Of a stretch of 62,748 bases of DNA, positions 53,326 to 60,180 are shown piece after piece. Below the pieces are notes generated by a model. That model was given only the letters and a program-made list of their open reading frames with translations. It was not told the origin of the DNA and made no database searches. How positions within the stretch are numbered: position 1 is the stretch's first letter; each line of letters begins with the position of its first letter. The DNA is from Methanocorpusculum sp. (GTDB lineage: Archaea > Halobacteriota > Methanomicrobia > Methanomicrobiales > Methanocorpusculaceae): assembly GCA_029987245.1 (NCBI GenBank), contig DALTWG010000002.1, positions 1-62,748 on the forward strand, written 5' to 3'. A program made the position numbers and the translations under genes.

Positions 53326-53490
53326 ATGTCAGTATCACTCGAAGACAGTGCAGAGGGTCATATTCGGGTACTTGGATATGCACCAATAGACAAATCCGAT
53401 ATTGAATATAATAATGAATTGGATGAATATCTAAAATCTTATAATATGCGTGCAAAAAACGTTAGAGCACCTAAACATCAGTCATCATAA
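53326..53490 (+). CDS. 54-residue partner ORF of the ADP-ribosyltransferase
   Basis: Starts 1 nt after the ADP-ribosyltransferase stop (ATG at 53326), encoding MSVSLEDSAEGHIRVLGYAP and ending KHQSS. Small, polar, acidic in the middle (DKSDIEYNNELDEYL), AT-rich like the upstream gene. No known family. Spacing suggests translational coupling and a joint role, such as antitoxin, immunity protein or substrate adaptor. This is inference from arrangement only. Confidence 0.5.
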   Translation: MSVSLEDSAEGHIRVLGYAPIDKSDIEYNNELDEYLKSYNMRAKNVRAPKHQSS

Positions 53491-53511
53491 AAGAAATCAA
53501 CGTAAAAATAT

Positions 53512-53760
53512 TTGTAACTATTCAGCCCCCTCTTGTTTTTCAATCATAAAAACCCTGAGTCATGTTTTATTCACCTTTCAAATCTAATGCCAAGCACGCG
53601 GCTAAAGGAGTCCAAGAATAGAGTGAGATGTTTGATTTCGCCTTGGAATATCCGGATGAATTCTATGAACACTATCGCTTGCGTAACAATGTAGAAAGCA
53701 CCTTCAAAGCAATAAAAATGAAATTAGGCGAAGATTTAACAGGAGGTGAACAGTTACCAA
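53512..53760. mobile_element. Insertion-sequence relic with transposase fragment
   Basis: The left end TTGTAACTATTCAGCCCCCT (53512-53531) matches the left end of the MITE at 48579. The right end is the divergent GGAGGTGAACAGTTACCAA (53742-53760), inverted similarity to TTTGTAACTATTCACCCCTCC. Between them is the C-terminal part of a DDE transposase (53561-53742). Much internal sequence has been deleted, so it is not active. It borders the AT-rich ADP-ribosyltransferase genes. Confidence 0.65.
53561..53742 (+). pseudogene. Transposase C-terminus, interrupted by stop
   Basis: Frame reads FYSPFKSNAKHAAKGVQE, TAG, SEMFDFALEYPDEFYEHYRL, RNNVESTFKAIKMKLGED. In IS4/IS5-type DDE transposases the corresponding segment is PFKSNA...W-x-x-M-x-x-F...F-x-x-H-Y-x-x-R-N-x-VE-x-TF-x-x-K, including the catalytic Glu in NVESTF. 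The TAG stands where Trp (TGG) is normal, so a point mutation made the stop. The rest of the gene is missing. Confidence 0.7.
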
Positions 53761-53766
53761 TTTTTA

Positions 53767-53829
53767 TTTTTGGGCAAAACACAGTTTAGTCAAAACAATA
53801 CGTTTAGTCAAAATTTACTTTTTGGGCAA
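53767..53829. repeat. Short direct repeats upstream of lipoprotein
   Basis: TTTTTGGGCAA occurs at 53767-53777 and 53819-53829. GTTTAGTCAAAA occurs at 53784-53795 and 53802-53813 (18-bp period). AT-rich. They lie between the IS relic and the lipoprotein gene. They may be regulatory or a scar of rearrangement. Confidence 0.4.
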
Positions 53830-53878
53830 CGCCTCCAGCATCACAAACTTTTTATCATCATCTGCCCCATTACCATTT

Positions 53879-54292
53879 ATGAAAAAATCCCCCATACTCC
53901 CCCTCGCCCTCATGCTTCTCCTGCTGACATCCACCCTCATCGCAGCGGGCTGTGTTGCAGACACAGCCCTTCCTCCCGAGGTAACCGGCACCTGGTACGG
54001 GACCTTTAACCCGGAGGAAAACAGCTGGATTGTCTTCGACGTCGCAGAAAACGGCACCGCCGCCGTTACCAAATTCGTCTTGGAGGAAACCGGCGACACC
54101 GTCTCGCTTGGCACCGAAGACGCCCTCGTCACCGCAAACGGCGACGGAACATACACCTTTGCCAACCTTTCCGCCGGCGGCTCTGTACGGTTTGAACTCA
54201 GCGCGGACAAACAATCATTTACCGTTCCCGAAATGCCCGACCTGGTCTATTTGCGCACACCCGCTCATGCAGGCGTGCCGGTATCGGCATAA
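53879..54292 (+). CDS. Predicted lipoprotein
   Basis: 137 residues. An N-terminal lipoprotein signal (MKKSPILPLALMLLLLTSTL) with lipobox IAAGC at about 22-26, then a compact beta-rich domain of about 110 residues (VTGTWYGTFNPEENSWIVFD, NGDGTYTFANLSAGGSVRFE). The repeated beta-strands suggest a small lipocalin-like or barrel domain that binds a ligand, but no family is clear. The in-frame start at 53822 would disrupt the signal peptide and is rejected. Confidence 0.65.
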   Translation: MKKSPILPLALMLLLLTSTLIAAGCVADTALPPEVTGTWYGTFNPEENSWIVFDVAENGTAAVTKFVLEETGDTVSLGTEDALVTANGDGTYTFANLSAGGSVRFELSADKQSFTVPEMPDLVYLRTPAHAGVPVSA

Positions 54293-54325
54293 AAAACCCC
54301 CTTTCCCCCATTTTTGAGAGTTACT

Positions 54326-54336
54326 TATATATACTC
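54326..54336 (+). promoter_or_regulatory. Promoter of the eS19-led ribosomal cluster
   Basis: CTTATATATAC, a strong TATA box, about 100 nt before the eS19 ATG. This is a longer leader than most genes here. The leader contains GUGCC-GAAA-GGUAC (54400-54413 approx.), a short hairpin with a GNRA tetraloop. Confidence 0.55.
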
Positions 54337-54434
54337 AGAGAACCAATAAATAAGCACTGTTCTTGTCAGGTTGGGAACAAACGTTCGTAACCAAACCGTG
54401 CCGAAAGGTACAGACTTTTACAGTAGGCTTGTCT

Positions 54435-54884
54435 ATGACAACAGTATTTGACATACCAGCTAACGCATTCATCACCAAGGCAGCTGAAGAGCTCAAAGGC
54501 ATCTCTGAGATCAAAGCACCTGAATGGTCTGAATACGTCAAGACTGGCGTACACAAACAGATGCCGCCGGAGAATCCCGACTGGTGGTATATCAGATCTG
54601 CAGCAGTACTGCGCAGAATCTACGTTGACGGTCCTATAGGAGTTGAACGCATGCGGTCAGTTTACGGAGGCATGCAGGACAACGGTTCCAAACCGTCCCA
54701 CTTCAGAAAAGGCAGTGGAAGCATTGCCAGAAAAGTCATGCAGCAGCTCGAAGCAGCCGGCTTTGTCGAAAAAGTCACCGGCGGCCGCGCAGTCACTGCA
54801 AAGGGACGCAAATTCCTTGACGGCATTGCATACGCAATGAAAGAAGAAACCGTCAAAGCAGTCCCCGCACTTGCAAAGTACTAA
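54435..54884 (+). CDS. rps19e: Ribosomal protein eS19
   Basis: 149 residues of the small ribosomal subunit protein S19e, required for 3' processing/assembly of 16S rRNA in archaea by analogy to eukaryotes. Conserved PEWSEYVKTGVHKQMPPENP and the winged-helix part with SGSIARKVMQQLEAAGFVEK. ATG 54435 (MTTVFDIPAN) is chosen over 54363 as matching family N-termini. First of eight genes in one direction. Confidence 0.95.
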   Translation: MTTVFDIPANAFITKAAEELKGISEIKAPEWSEYVKTGVHKQMPPENPDWWYIRSAAVLRRIYVDGPIGVERMRSVYGGMQDNGSKPSHFRKGSGSIARKVMQQLEAAGFVEKVTGGRAVTAKGRKFLDGIAYAMKEETVKAVPALAKY

Positions 54885-54898
54885 AACAGGTAACCAAA

Positions 54899-55231
54899 AT
54901 GGGTGAAGACGAAGAACTCGCAGAACTCCGCCGTCAGCGCATGATGCAGATGCAGCAGCAGCAGATGGCAGAACAGGAACAACTCCAGCGCAGGCAGCAG
55001 ATGCAGGCACAGATTCAGTCTGTATTAATGCAGGTTATGGAACCTGAAGCCCGCGAGAGACTTGGCACCATCAAATTAACCAAGCCCGAAATCGCTGCCA
55101 ATGTTGAACAGCAGATTGTTGCTCTTGCCCAGTCGGGACGCCTGACACAGAAAATCACCGATGCACAGCTCAAGGCAATCTTAGCCCAGATTATGCCGCA
55201 GAAACGGGAATTCAATATCCGCAGAGTGTAA
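54899..55231 (+). CDS. PDCD5-family DNA-binding protein
   Basis: 110 residues. An N-terminal flexible, Gln-rich helix (RMMQMQQQQMAEQEQLQRRQ) then a three-helix bundle (EPEARERLGTIKLTKPEIAA, LKAILAQIMPQKREF). Archaeal TFAR19/PDCD5 homologue, DNA-binding, often encoded between eS19 and eL39. Exact role in archaea is unclear. 14 nt after eS19. Confidence 0.92.
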   Translation: MGEDEELAELRRQRMMQMQQQQMAEQEQLQRRQQMQAQIQSVLMQVMEPEARERLGTIKLTKPEIAANVEQQIVALAQSGRLTQKITDAQLKAILAQIMPQKREFNIRRV

Positions 55232-55239
55232 ACGTACAA

Positions 55240-55827
55240 ATGAAAGCAGGAGTGCTTTACAGCGGCGGAAAAGACTCAAGTCTTGCCGCAGTCTTACTTG
55301 CAAGAGACTATGAAGTAGAGCTTCTGACCTACGTCTTTGACGAAAACACCCAAATCCCGGGCATTGAGGCAGCGGCAAAGGAACTCGGCTTTCCCTGGAG
55401 GAAAATCGCCTTTGCGCCAGGTTTCCTTGATGAAGTTGTTGACAGACTTATCCGCGACGGATACCCCAACGACATCATTAACGAAATCCACCGACGGTCT
55501 TTATGTGCTGCAGCACAGGAATATGAGGTGGTTGCCGACGGAACACGCCGCGATGACCGTGTTCCGATGCGGACAAAATCCGAAGTGCAGAGCCTTGAAA
55601 TGAAATACGGCGTAAGTTATATACGCCCGCTTCTTGGCATCGGCAAAACAGAAATTCTCCGGCTCGCAGAGAAGTTCTTTGAAATTGCCTTTGGCGAAAC
55701 AGGAACCATTGCAAACGGAGACTATGAACGAGAAATCAGAGCTGCTTTGGCGGCCCGCGGTGTAGACTATAAACCGTTCTTCCCGCCCAGTCACGAGCAG
55801 TCGCTGGTTATCAAAAGAAAGTGGTGA
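55240..55827 (+). CDS. PP-loop ATPase of the adenine nucleotide alpha hydrolase family
   Basis: 195 residues. The PP-loop LYSGGKDSSLAAVLLARDY at the N-terminus marks ATP pyrophosphatases that adenylate a substrate (tRNA thiolation, amidation or similar). Other features: EYEVVADGTRRDDRVP and RPLLGIGKTEILRLAEKFFE. It has no partner domain such as THUMP or zinc finger. Conserved next to PDCD5 and eL39 genes in archaea as I know it, which points to tRNA or ribosome modification. Substrate unknown. 8 nt after PDCD5. Confidence 0.78.
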   Translation: MKAGVLYSGGKDSSLAAVLLARDYEVELLTYVFDENTQIPGIEAAAKELGFPWRKIAFAPGFLDEVVDRLIRDGYPNDIINEIHRRSLCAAAQEYEVVADGTRRDDRVPMRTKSEVQSLEMKYGVSYIRPLLGIGKTEILRLAEKFFEIAFGETGTIANGDYEREIRAALAARGVDYKPFFPPSHEQSLVIKRKW

Positions 55828-55834
55828 AAAAACC

Positions 55835-55987
55835 ATGAGCAAACTTACCAAAGCACGGAAAGTAAGACTTTCCAAAGCAACCCAGCAGAACCGCAGAGTT
55901 CCGTCCTGGGTCATGATCAAAACCAAGCGCCAGGTCGTTTCTCATCCAAAGAGACGGATGTGGAGACGCAGCACTCTGAAGGTGTAA
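55835..55987 (+). CDS. rpl39e: Ribosomal protein eL39
   Basis: A 50-residue, highly basic large-subunit protein: MSKLTKARKVRLSKATQQNR, then VPSWVMIKTKRQVVSHPKRR and an arginine-rich end WRRSTLKV. It lies in the exit tunnel of the ribosome. The ORF is short and easily missed. 7 nt after the PP-loop ATPase and 4 nt before eL31. Confidence 0.95.
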   Translation: MSKLTKARKVRLSKATQQNRRVPSWVMIKTKRQVVSHPKRRMWRRSTLKV

Positions 55988-55991
55988 GAAA

Positions 55992-56255
55992 ATGGTAGAA
56001 GTACAGAAAGAGCAGATTTATGTGATTCCGCTTCGCGATGTCAAGCGTGTCCCCTGCTACAAGCGTGCAAACGCTGCAGTATCGGATGTCCGCGCATATC
56101 TCGAACACCACATGAAAAGTGAAGATGTTAAGCTCGACAAGAGCATTAACGAAGCAATCTGGGCCCGCGGCGCTCACAAACCGCCACGGAGAATCCGGGT
56201 TCGGGCTATGAAGTTCGACGACGGACAGGTCCAGGCTGAACTTGCTGAGGAATAA
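55992..56255 (+). CDS. rpl31e: Ribosomal protein eL31
   Basis: 87-residue large-subunit protein near the tunnel exit. Conserved QIYVIPLRDVKRVPCYKRAN and INEAIWARGAHKPPRRIRVR. 4 nt after eL39 and 5 nt before aIF6. Confidence 0.96.
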   Translation: MVEVQKEQIYVIPLRDVKRVPCYKRANAAVSDVRAYLEHHMKSEDVKLDKSINEAIWARGAHKPPRRIRVRAMKFDDGQVQAELAEE

Positions 56256-56260
56256 TCTAA

Positions 56261-56935
56261 ATGGACCCGACTCTGTCGCTGAATGGTGACCCCAATATCG
56301 GTGTATTCGCGCGTGTCTTTGATGACGTTGCCTTTGTTCCGGTTGATTCCCCGAAGGAATTCAGGGAAAAAATCGGTGCGGCTTTCGATGTGGAAGTCGA
56401 GGAGACGTTTATTCAGGGTTCTTCGGTTATCGGTCTGTTACTGACCGGCAACTCGCGCGGGTTCGTCTGTTCGGGACTCATTCAGGATTCTGAACTTGAC
56501 CTGCTGCAGGATTATGGAGACGTTCTCCTGCTCGGCGAGGAAATGAATGCGGCAGGCAATGTGATTCTGACCAATGATTCGTTTGCCATTGTGCACCCGG
56601 ACATGTCATCCGAGATGCAGAAAATGGTAGGCGAGTTTTTGAAGGTCAAGGTTATTCCGATGTCCTTTGGCGGAGTTGGAACGGTTGGTATGACATGTGC
56701 CTGCAATAATTCAGGCGTACTTCTGCCGGCGCGTTCAACTCCTGAGGAGATTGAGAGGTTAGAGAATGAAATCCCTGATACGTTTTCGATTGGTACGGGC
56801 TCGGTGAATATGGGTTCGAATTTAATCGGATGCGGTCTTCTCTTAAATTCCAAAGGGTATCTGGCTGGAAATACAACTACCGGTTTTGAACTGGGTAGAA
56901 TTGAGGATGTGTTCGGATTCTTCGATGAGGAGTAA
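56261..56935 (+). CDS. eif6: Translation initiation factor aIF6
   Basis: 224 residues. Anti-association factor that binds the large subunit and prevents premature joining. The five-fold pseudo-repeat is visible as recurring segments (NPNIGVFARVFDDVAF-like, VGTVGMTCACNNSGVLLPAR, VNMGSNLIGCGLLLNSKGYL). Same operon as eL31. Confidence 0.95.
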   Translation: MDPTLSLNGDPNIGVFARVFDDVAFVPVDSPKEFREKIGAAFDVEVEETFIQGSSVIGLLLTGNSRGFVCSGLIQDSELDLLQDYGDVLLLGEEMNAAGNVILTNDSFAIVHPDMSSEMQKMVGEFLKVKVIPMSFGGVGTVGMTCACNNSGVLLPARSTPEEIERLENEIPDTFSIGTGSVNMGSNLIGCGLLLNSKGYLAGNTTTGFELGRIEDVFGFFDEE

Positions 56936-56962
56936 TCCGAAATTAATTCGTGAGGTTAAAAA

Positions 56963-57148
56963 ATGCCGAAATACGAGGTTAAGGGTTCTTTCAAGAATGA
57001 CGGCGAAATGAAACCCTTTACAAAGATTGTCGATGCTGCTTCCGAAAAACTTGCAGGTGAACACACCCTTGCAATTTTTGGCAGCAAGCACAGACTTGAG
57101 CGCAAGTACATTACCATTGATTCTGTAAAGGAAGTCGATGGCAACTAA
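56963..57148 (+). CDS. rplX: Ribosomal protein eL20 (L18a/LX)
   Basis: 61-residue archaeal LX: MPKYEVKGSFKNDGEMKPFT and HRLERKYITIDSVKEVDGN. GAGGTTAAAAA site just before the ATG. Overlaps the prefoldin gene by 11 nt. Confidence 0.93.
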   Translation: MPKYEVKGSFKNDGEMKPFTKIVDAASEKLAGEHTLAIFGSKHRLERKYITIDSVKEVDGN

Positions 57149-57581
57149 TGTAAGTAAGCAGCAGCTTGAAGCGGAGGCTCAGTCCCTTCAGGCGTATGCA
57201 AATGAATATGCGCAGCAGTTTGAGATGATGAATCAACAGCTGCGTTTTATCGAGACGGCGCGGGCGGAAGCTCTTGCCTCCATTGATGCCCTTGAGGCGT
57301 TCAATGCGGCGGAAGAGGGGGTTACCACTCTTCTGACGCTTGGAGGCGGTGTTTCTGTGCGTGCGCAGGTTGTCGATACAAAGAGGGTCCTGGTAGGGCT
57401 TGGCGCAGGTATCACGGTGGAAAAGTCCGCCGAAGATGCGGTGTCTTTCCTGAAGGACCGGATTACAGAGATGGATGCATCTGCAAAGCGGCTTACGGAG
57501 TCAATCGGTAAGCTGGGTGAGCAGATGCAGGCTGTGGATAAGAGGATGCAGGAAATTTCGCGTCTTTATTCCGGTCAGTAA
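57138..57581 (+). CDS. pfdA: Prefoldin alpha subunit
   Basis: 147 residues. Two coiled-coil helices (EAEAQSLQAYANEYAQQFEM and SAKRLTESIGKLGEQMQAVD) flanking the beta hairpins (LTLGGGVSVRAQVVD, VLVGLGAGITVEKSAEDAV). Two alpha and four beta subunits make the jellyfish chaperone that hands nascent chains to the thermosome. Last gene of the cluster. Confidence 0.93.
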   Translation: MATNVSKQQLEAEAQSLQAYANEYAQQFEMMNQQLRFIETARAEALASIDALEAFNAAEEGVTTLLTLGGGVSVRAQVVDTKRVLVGLGAGITVEKSAEDAVSFLKDRITEMDASAKRLTESIGKLGEQMQAVDKRMQEISRLYSGQ

Positions 57582-57617
57582 TTCTTTCTCTTTTTTGGAT
57601 TGTATGTAGTATCCGGG

Positions 57618-58817
57618 CTACACCCCGAACACCAGTTTTATCACCATATACGCCGCAAACGACACCACCGCTGAGCACGGAATTGTAATAATCCATGCTC
57701 CTACAATCGACCTGACATTTTTCCAGTTCACCGCGCCGACACCTTTGGTAACGCCCGTGCCCATAATCGAGCCGCTGGTCAGATGGGTTGACGAAACCGG
57801 CACGCCAAACGATACCATGAACGAAAGCACCGTTCCCGCCGCAAGCGAGGCTGAAAAACCCTGATACGGCGTAAGGTGGGTAATACCGGAACCAACGCGG
57901 CGCAGCACTTTTTTGACCGCCATAAACAGCCCCACCATAATCGCAACCGCCGAAACTGCAATAACCCAGAACGGGATATCCTCGCCTGCTCCGACAAGAC
58001 CTACAGAAATCAGCAGCGCATAGATAATACCCATGGCATGCTGGGCGTCATTGCCCCCCAGACTTAAGGCCTGGAATGCGGAGCCCACAATCTGAAGACG
58101 CTGGAACCATTTGTTCAGTTTCATCGGATTTTTCACAAACCGCGCGGTCATGCCTGAAAGAACTGTGGTAATCAGATATGAAACAAACAGGCCGAGCATC
58201 GGCGAGACACAGATAAAGAGAAGAATCGCAAGAATGCCGCCGAAGGCAAAGTCCAGACAAATCATCGCAAAAGGCACCGCGCCAACAAAACCTGCCACCG
58301 CGCCGATTATGGTAAAAATCTTTTTTGAGTCACGTAACGGCAATGATAACAGAAATCCGCATACCGCGCCGATAACCGTTCCGCAGCCAAGATAGAGGAA
58401 CATGTGCAAAACCGTGTCCAAAGAAGGCCAGACCACCGCTGCAAATCCCCCGGCGGCGATGCCGGCGCCCAGAATTCCGCCGACAAGCGCATGAGATGAG
58501 GAGACGGGAAGTCCCACTTTGGCGCACAAAAGCATCCAGCAGATACCGCCGCACAGGCCGGTTAAGAGAAGTACAGGAGTTAAAACAGAAACGTCAACAA
58601 GGTTGGTACCGATGGTTTTTGCAATCGCCGTTGAAAAAATGAACGGGCCGACAAGACAGCAGGCGGCTGCAAGCAGTTTTGCGGGCAGCGGCGAAAGGGC
58701 GCGGGTGGCAAGAATTATTGCTATGGTATTGGGGGCGTCGTTTCTGCCGTTGACTACGTTAAAGAGGACTGCGATGATGATGCCAATGACGAGCAGTGCA
58801 AGCGTTGCGGGTTCCAT
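57618..58817 (-). CDS. pit: PiT-family inorganic phosphate permease
   Basis: 399 residues, about ten to twelve membrane helices in two inverted halves with the PiT motifs VVNGRNDAPNTIAIILATRA and SLGGNDAQHAMGIIYA. Moves phosphate with H+ or Na+. 11 nt downstream of the DUF47 gene, which is its usual partner. Convergent with pfdA. Confidence 0.93.
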   Translation of the reverse strand: MEPATLALLVIGIIIAVLFNVVNGRNDAPNTIAIILATRALSPLPAKLLAAACCLVGPFIFSTAIAKTIGTNLVDVSVLTPVLLLTGLCGGICWMLLCAKVGLPVSSSHALVGGILGAGIAAGGFAAVVWPSLDTVLHMFLYLGCGTVIGAVCGFLLSLPLRDSKKIFTIIGAVAGFVGAVPFAMICLDFAFGGILAILLFICVSPMLGLFVSYLITTVLSGMTARFVKNPMKLNKWFQRLQIVGSAFQALSLGGNDAQHAMGIIYALLISVGLVGAGEDIPFWVIAVSAVAIMVGLFMAVKKVLRRVGSGITHLTPYQGFSASLAAGTVLSFMVSFGVPVSSTHLTSGSIMGTGVTKGVGAVNWKNVRSIVGAWIITIPCSAVVSFAAYMVIKLVFGV

Positions 58818-58828
58818 AGTTTAATCCA

Positions 58829-59458
58829 TTAGGTATGTCGTATGATAATAGCGCTGAAGATGTTTGCCACGTCTTCGCATTTGTCGGTTGCTATCTCAAA
58901 CTTTTCATAGATGTCTTTGAGTTTGATTATGCGGATGGGGTCGGTGGATTTGAAGAGTTCCTGCAAGGATGCGGTCAGGAGCTGGTCGCCGGTGTTTTCT
59001 ATCCGGTGGAGTTCGATGGAGGCTGCTTTGAGTGCTTCGGCTTCTTTTAGGTTGCTCAGGATTAGGATGCCTTTTTTGATGATGTGGGCGGCTTCCAAAA
59101 GGCACTGGGCGAATTTTTTCATGTATTCGTCGCATTCTTTGACGTCATAGACGACAAGCATACGGGTGCCGTCGTCTATGCAGTCAATTACGTCATCCAG
59201 GGCGGTGCCGAGGCGGGAGATTTCTTCCGGTTCAAAAGGGGTGATAAAAGTTCTGTTGAGTTCGTCAAAGGTTTTGTGGGTTATGTTGTCGCCTTTGTGT
59301 TCGATTTCTTTTATCTGGCGGTATTTTTCCGGGATGTCGGTGTAGTCGTTAAAGAGTTCGACGAGTTTGTCGCATGCTTCGATTAATACGTCGCCCTGCT
59401 GGGCAAAGAGGTCAAAAAAGACTTTGTCCTGGGGTACTATGATGTCTTTGAGTCCCAT
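58829..59458 (-). CDS. DUF47/PhoU-like phosphate transport regulator
   Basis: 209 residues, helical. EHKGDNITHKTFDELNRTFI and LDDVIDCIDDGTRML match the DUF47 family, thought to regulate PiT permeases. The start is the ATG at 59458 (MGLKDIIVPQD) rather than an in-frame ATG at 59497. The TATA-like ATCTATATACCAG immediately precedes. Co-transcribed with pit. Confidence 0.9.
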   Translation of the reverse strand: MGLKDIIVPQDKVFFDLFAQQGDVLIEACDKLVELFNDYTDIPEKYRQIKEIEHKGDNITHKTFDELNRTFITPFEPEEISRLGTALDDVIDCIDDGTRMLVVYDVKECDEYMKKFAQCLLEAAHIIKKGILILSNLKEAEALKAASIELHRIENTGDQLLTASLQELFKSTDPIRIIKLKDIYEKFEIATDKCEDVANIFSAIIIRHT

Positions 59459-59546
59459 CGTTGTTCTGGTATATAGATTGTTTGGGGGAGGTATCAATCT
59501 TTCACCAATAAACTATAGTGAGTATAGAGAGTATAGGGAGGGAGGG

Positions 59547-59567
59547 AAAAAACCGGCGGGGTTTTTT
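59547..59567. terminator. Hairpin in the 59.5-59.8 kb gap
   Basis: AAAAAACC (59547-59554), loop GGCGG, GGTTTTTT (59560-59567). A T-run on both strands makes a bidirectional intrinsic-like terminator. The rest of the gap to the lipoprotein at 59821 holds no gene I can support. The only open frames there have poor composition. Confidence 0.4.
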
Positions 59568-59820
59568 GCGGGAGAATGCAGTGTCCTGTCTTTTTCTTCT
59601 TCCTATGATTTTAGGATGAAGAGAGTCTGTGTGTTTTTCTTTTGTACGGTGATTTGAAAATGACGGATGGGCTTTGCTGCTATTGCTCCATGTCGCGGGC
59701 GGGGGTGAGCGGCAGGGGAGGATTTTTCATCCGTTTTGGTATAGTTACCGGATGTCTGAATCAGCAGCACGTACAGAAAAATGCATCATTTCATATACAA
59801 TGAAAACTAACTATAGTAAC

Positions 59821-60081
59821 ATGAAAAAAATCTCCTATCTTTTGATTGCAGCGCTGGTTATTGCCGGGTGTGTACTTTGTGCAGGCTGTACAACGACGAA
59901 TGCATCCGGTGCCATGGATGCGGGTTCCATAACAGAAGAAGGTGCCGCTGGTAACGAGGCAAATACCACGGTCACGGCAGATGATAAGCAGGTATCTCCG
60001 GTTTCCGCTGCTGCCCTCCGGCTCGCAGATGATGAGTGTGTATCTCCTGTTTCCGGTTCTACCTTCATATTCTTTGACTGA
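59821..60081 (+). CDS. Small lipoprotein with internal repeat
   Basis: 86 residues. Signal MKKISYLLIAALVIAGCVLC with lipobox CAGC at about 21-24. The mature part is Ala/Thr-rich and contains two copies of ADD(K/E)xVSPVS 16 residues apart. The repeat is visible at DNA level as well (GCAGATGAT...GTATCTCC-GTTTCCG twice). Start chosen at 59821. The in-frame ATG at 59800 is also possible. Function unknown. May be a truncated surface protein. Confidence 0.55.
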   Translation: MKKISYLLIAALVIAGCVLCAGCTTTNASGAMDAGSITEEGAAGNEANTTVTADDKQVSPVSAAALRLADDECVSPVSGSTFIFFD

Positions 60082-60180
60082 TGACAGGTCCTGGCGGCAG
60101 CAGTTAAAATTACCCTGGACGCATAAGTGTATCTTAATTGAGAGGGGAGGGTGAACAGCCCCCCTGCCATATCCCCCCGT

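Noticed and set aside
59674..59820. N-terminal extension of the repeat-bearing lipoprotein
   Set aside because: Would bury the lipoprotein signal peptide 49 residues into the protein.
59700..59840. 48-codon Cys-containing frame starting MTDGLCCYC in the 59.5-59.8 kb gap
   Set aside because: Lacks SD, promoter and any recognisable motif.
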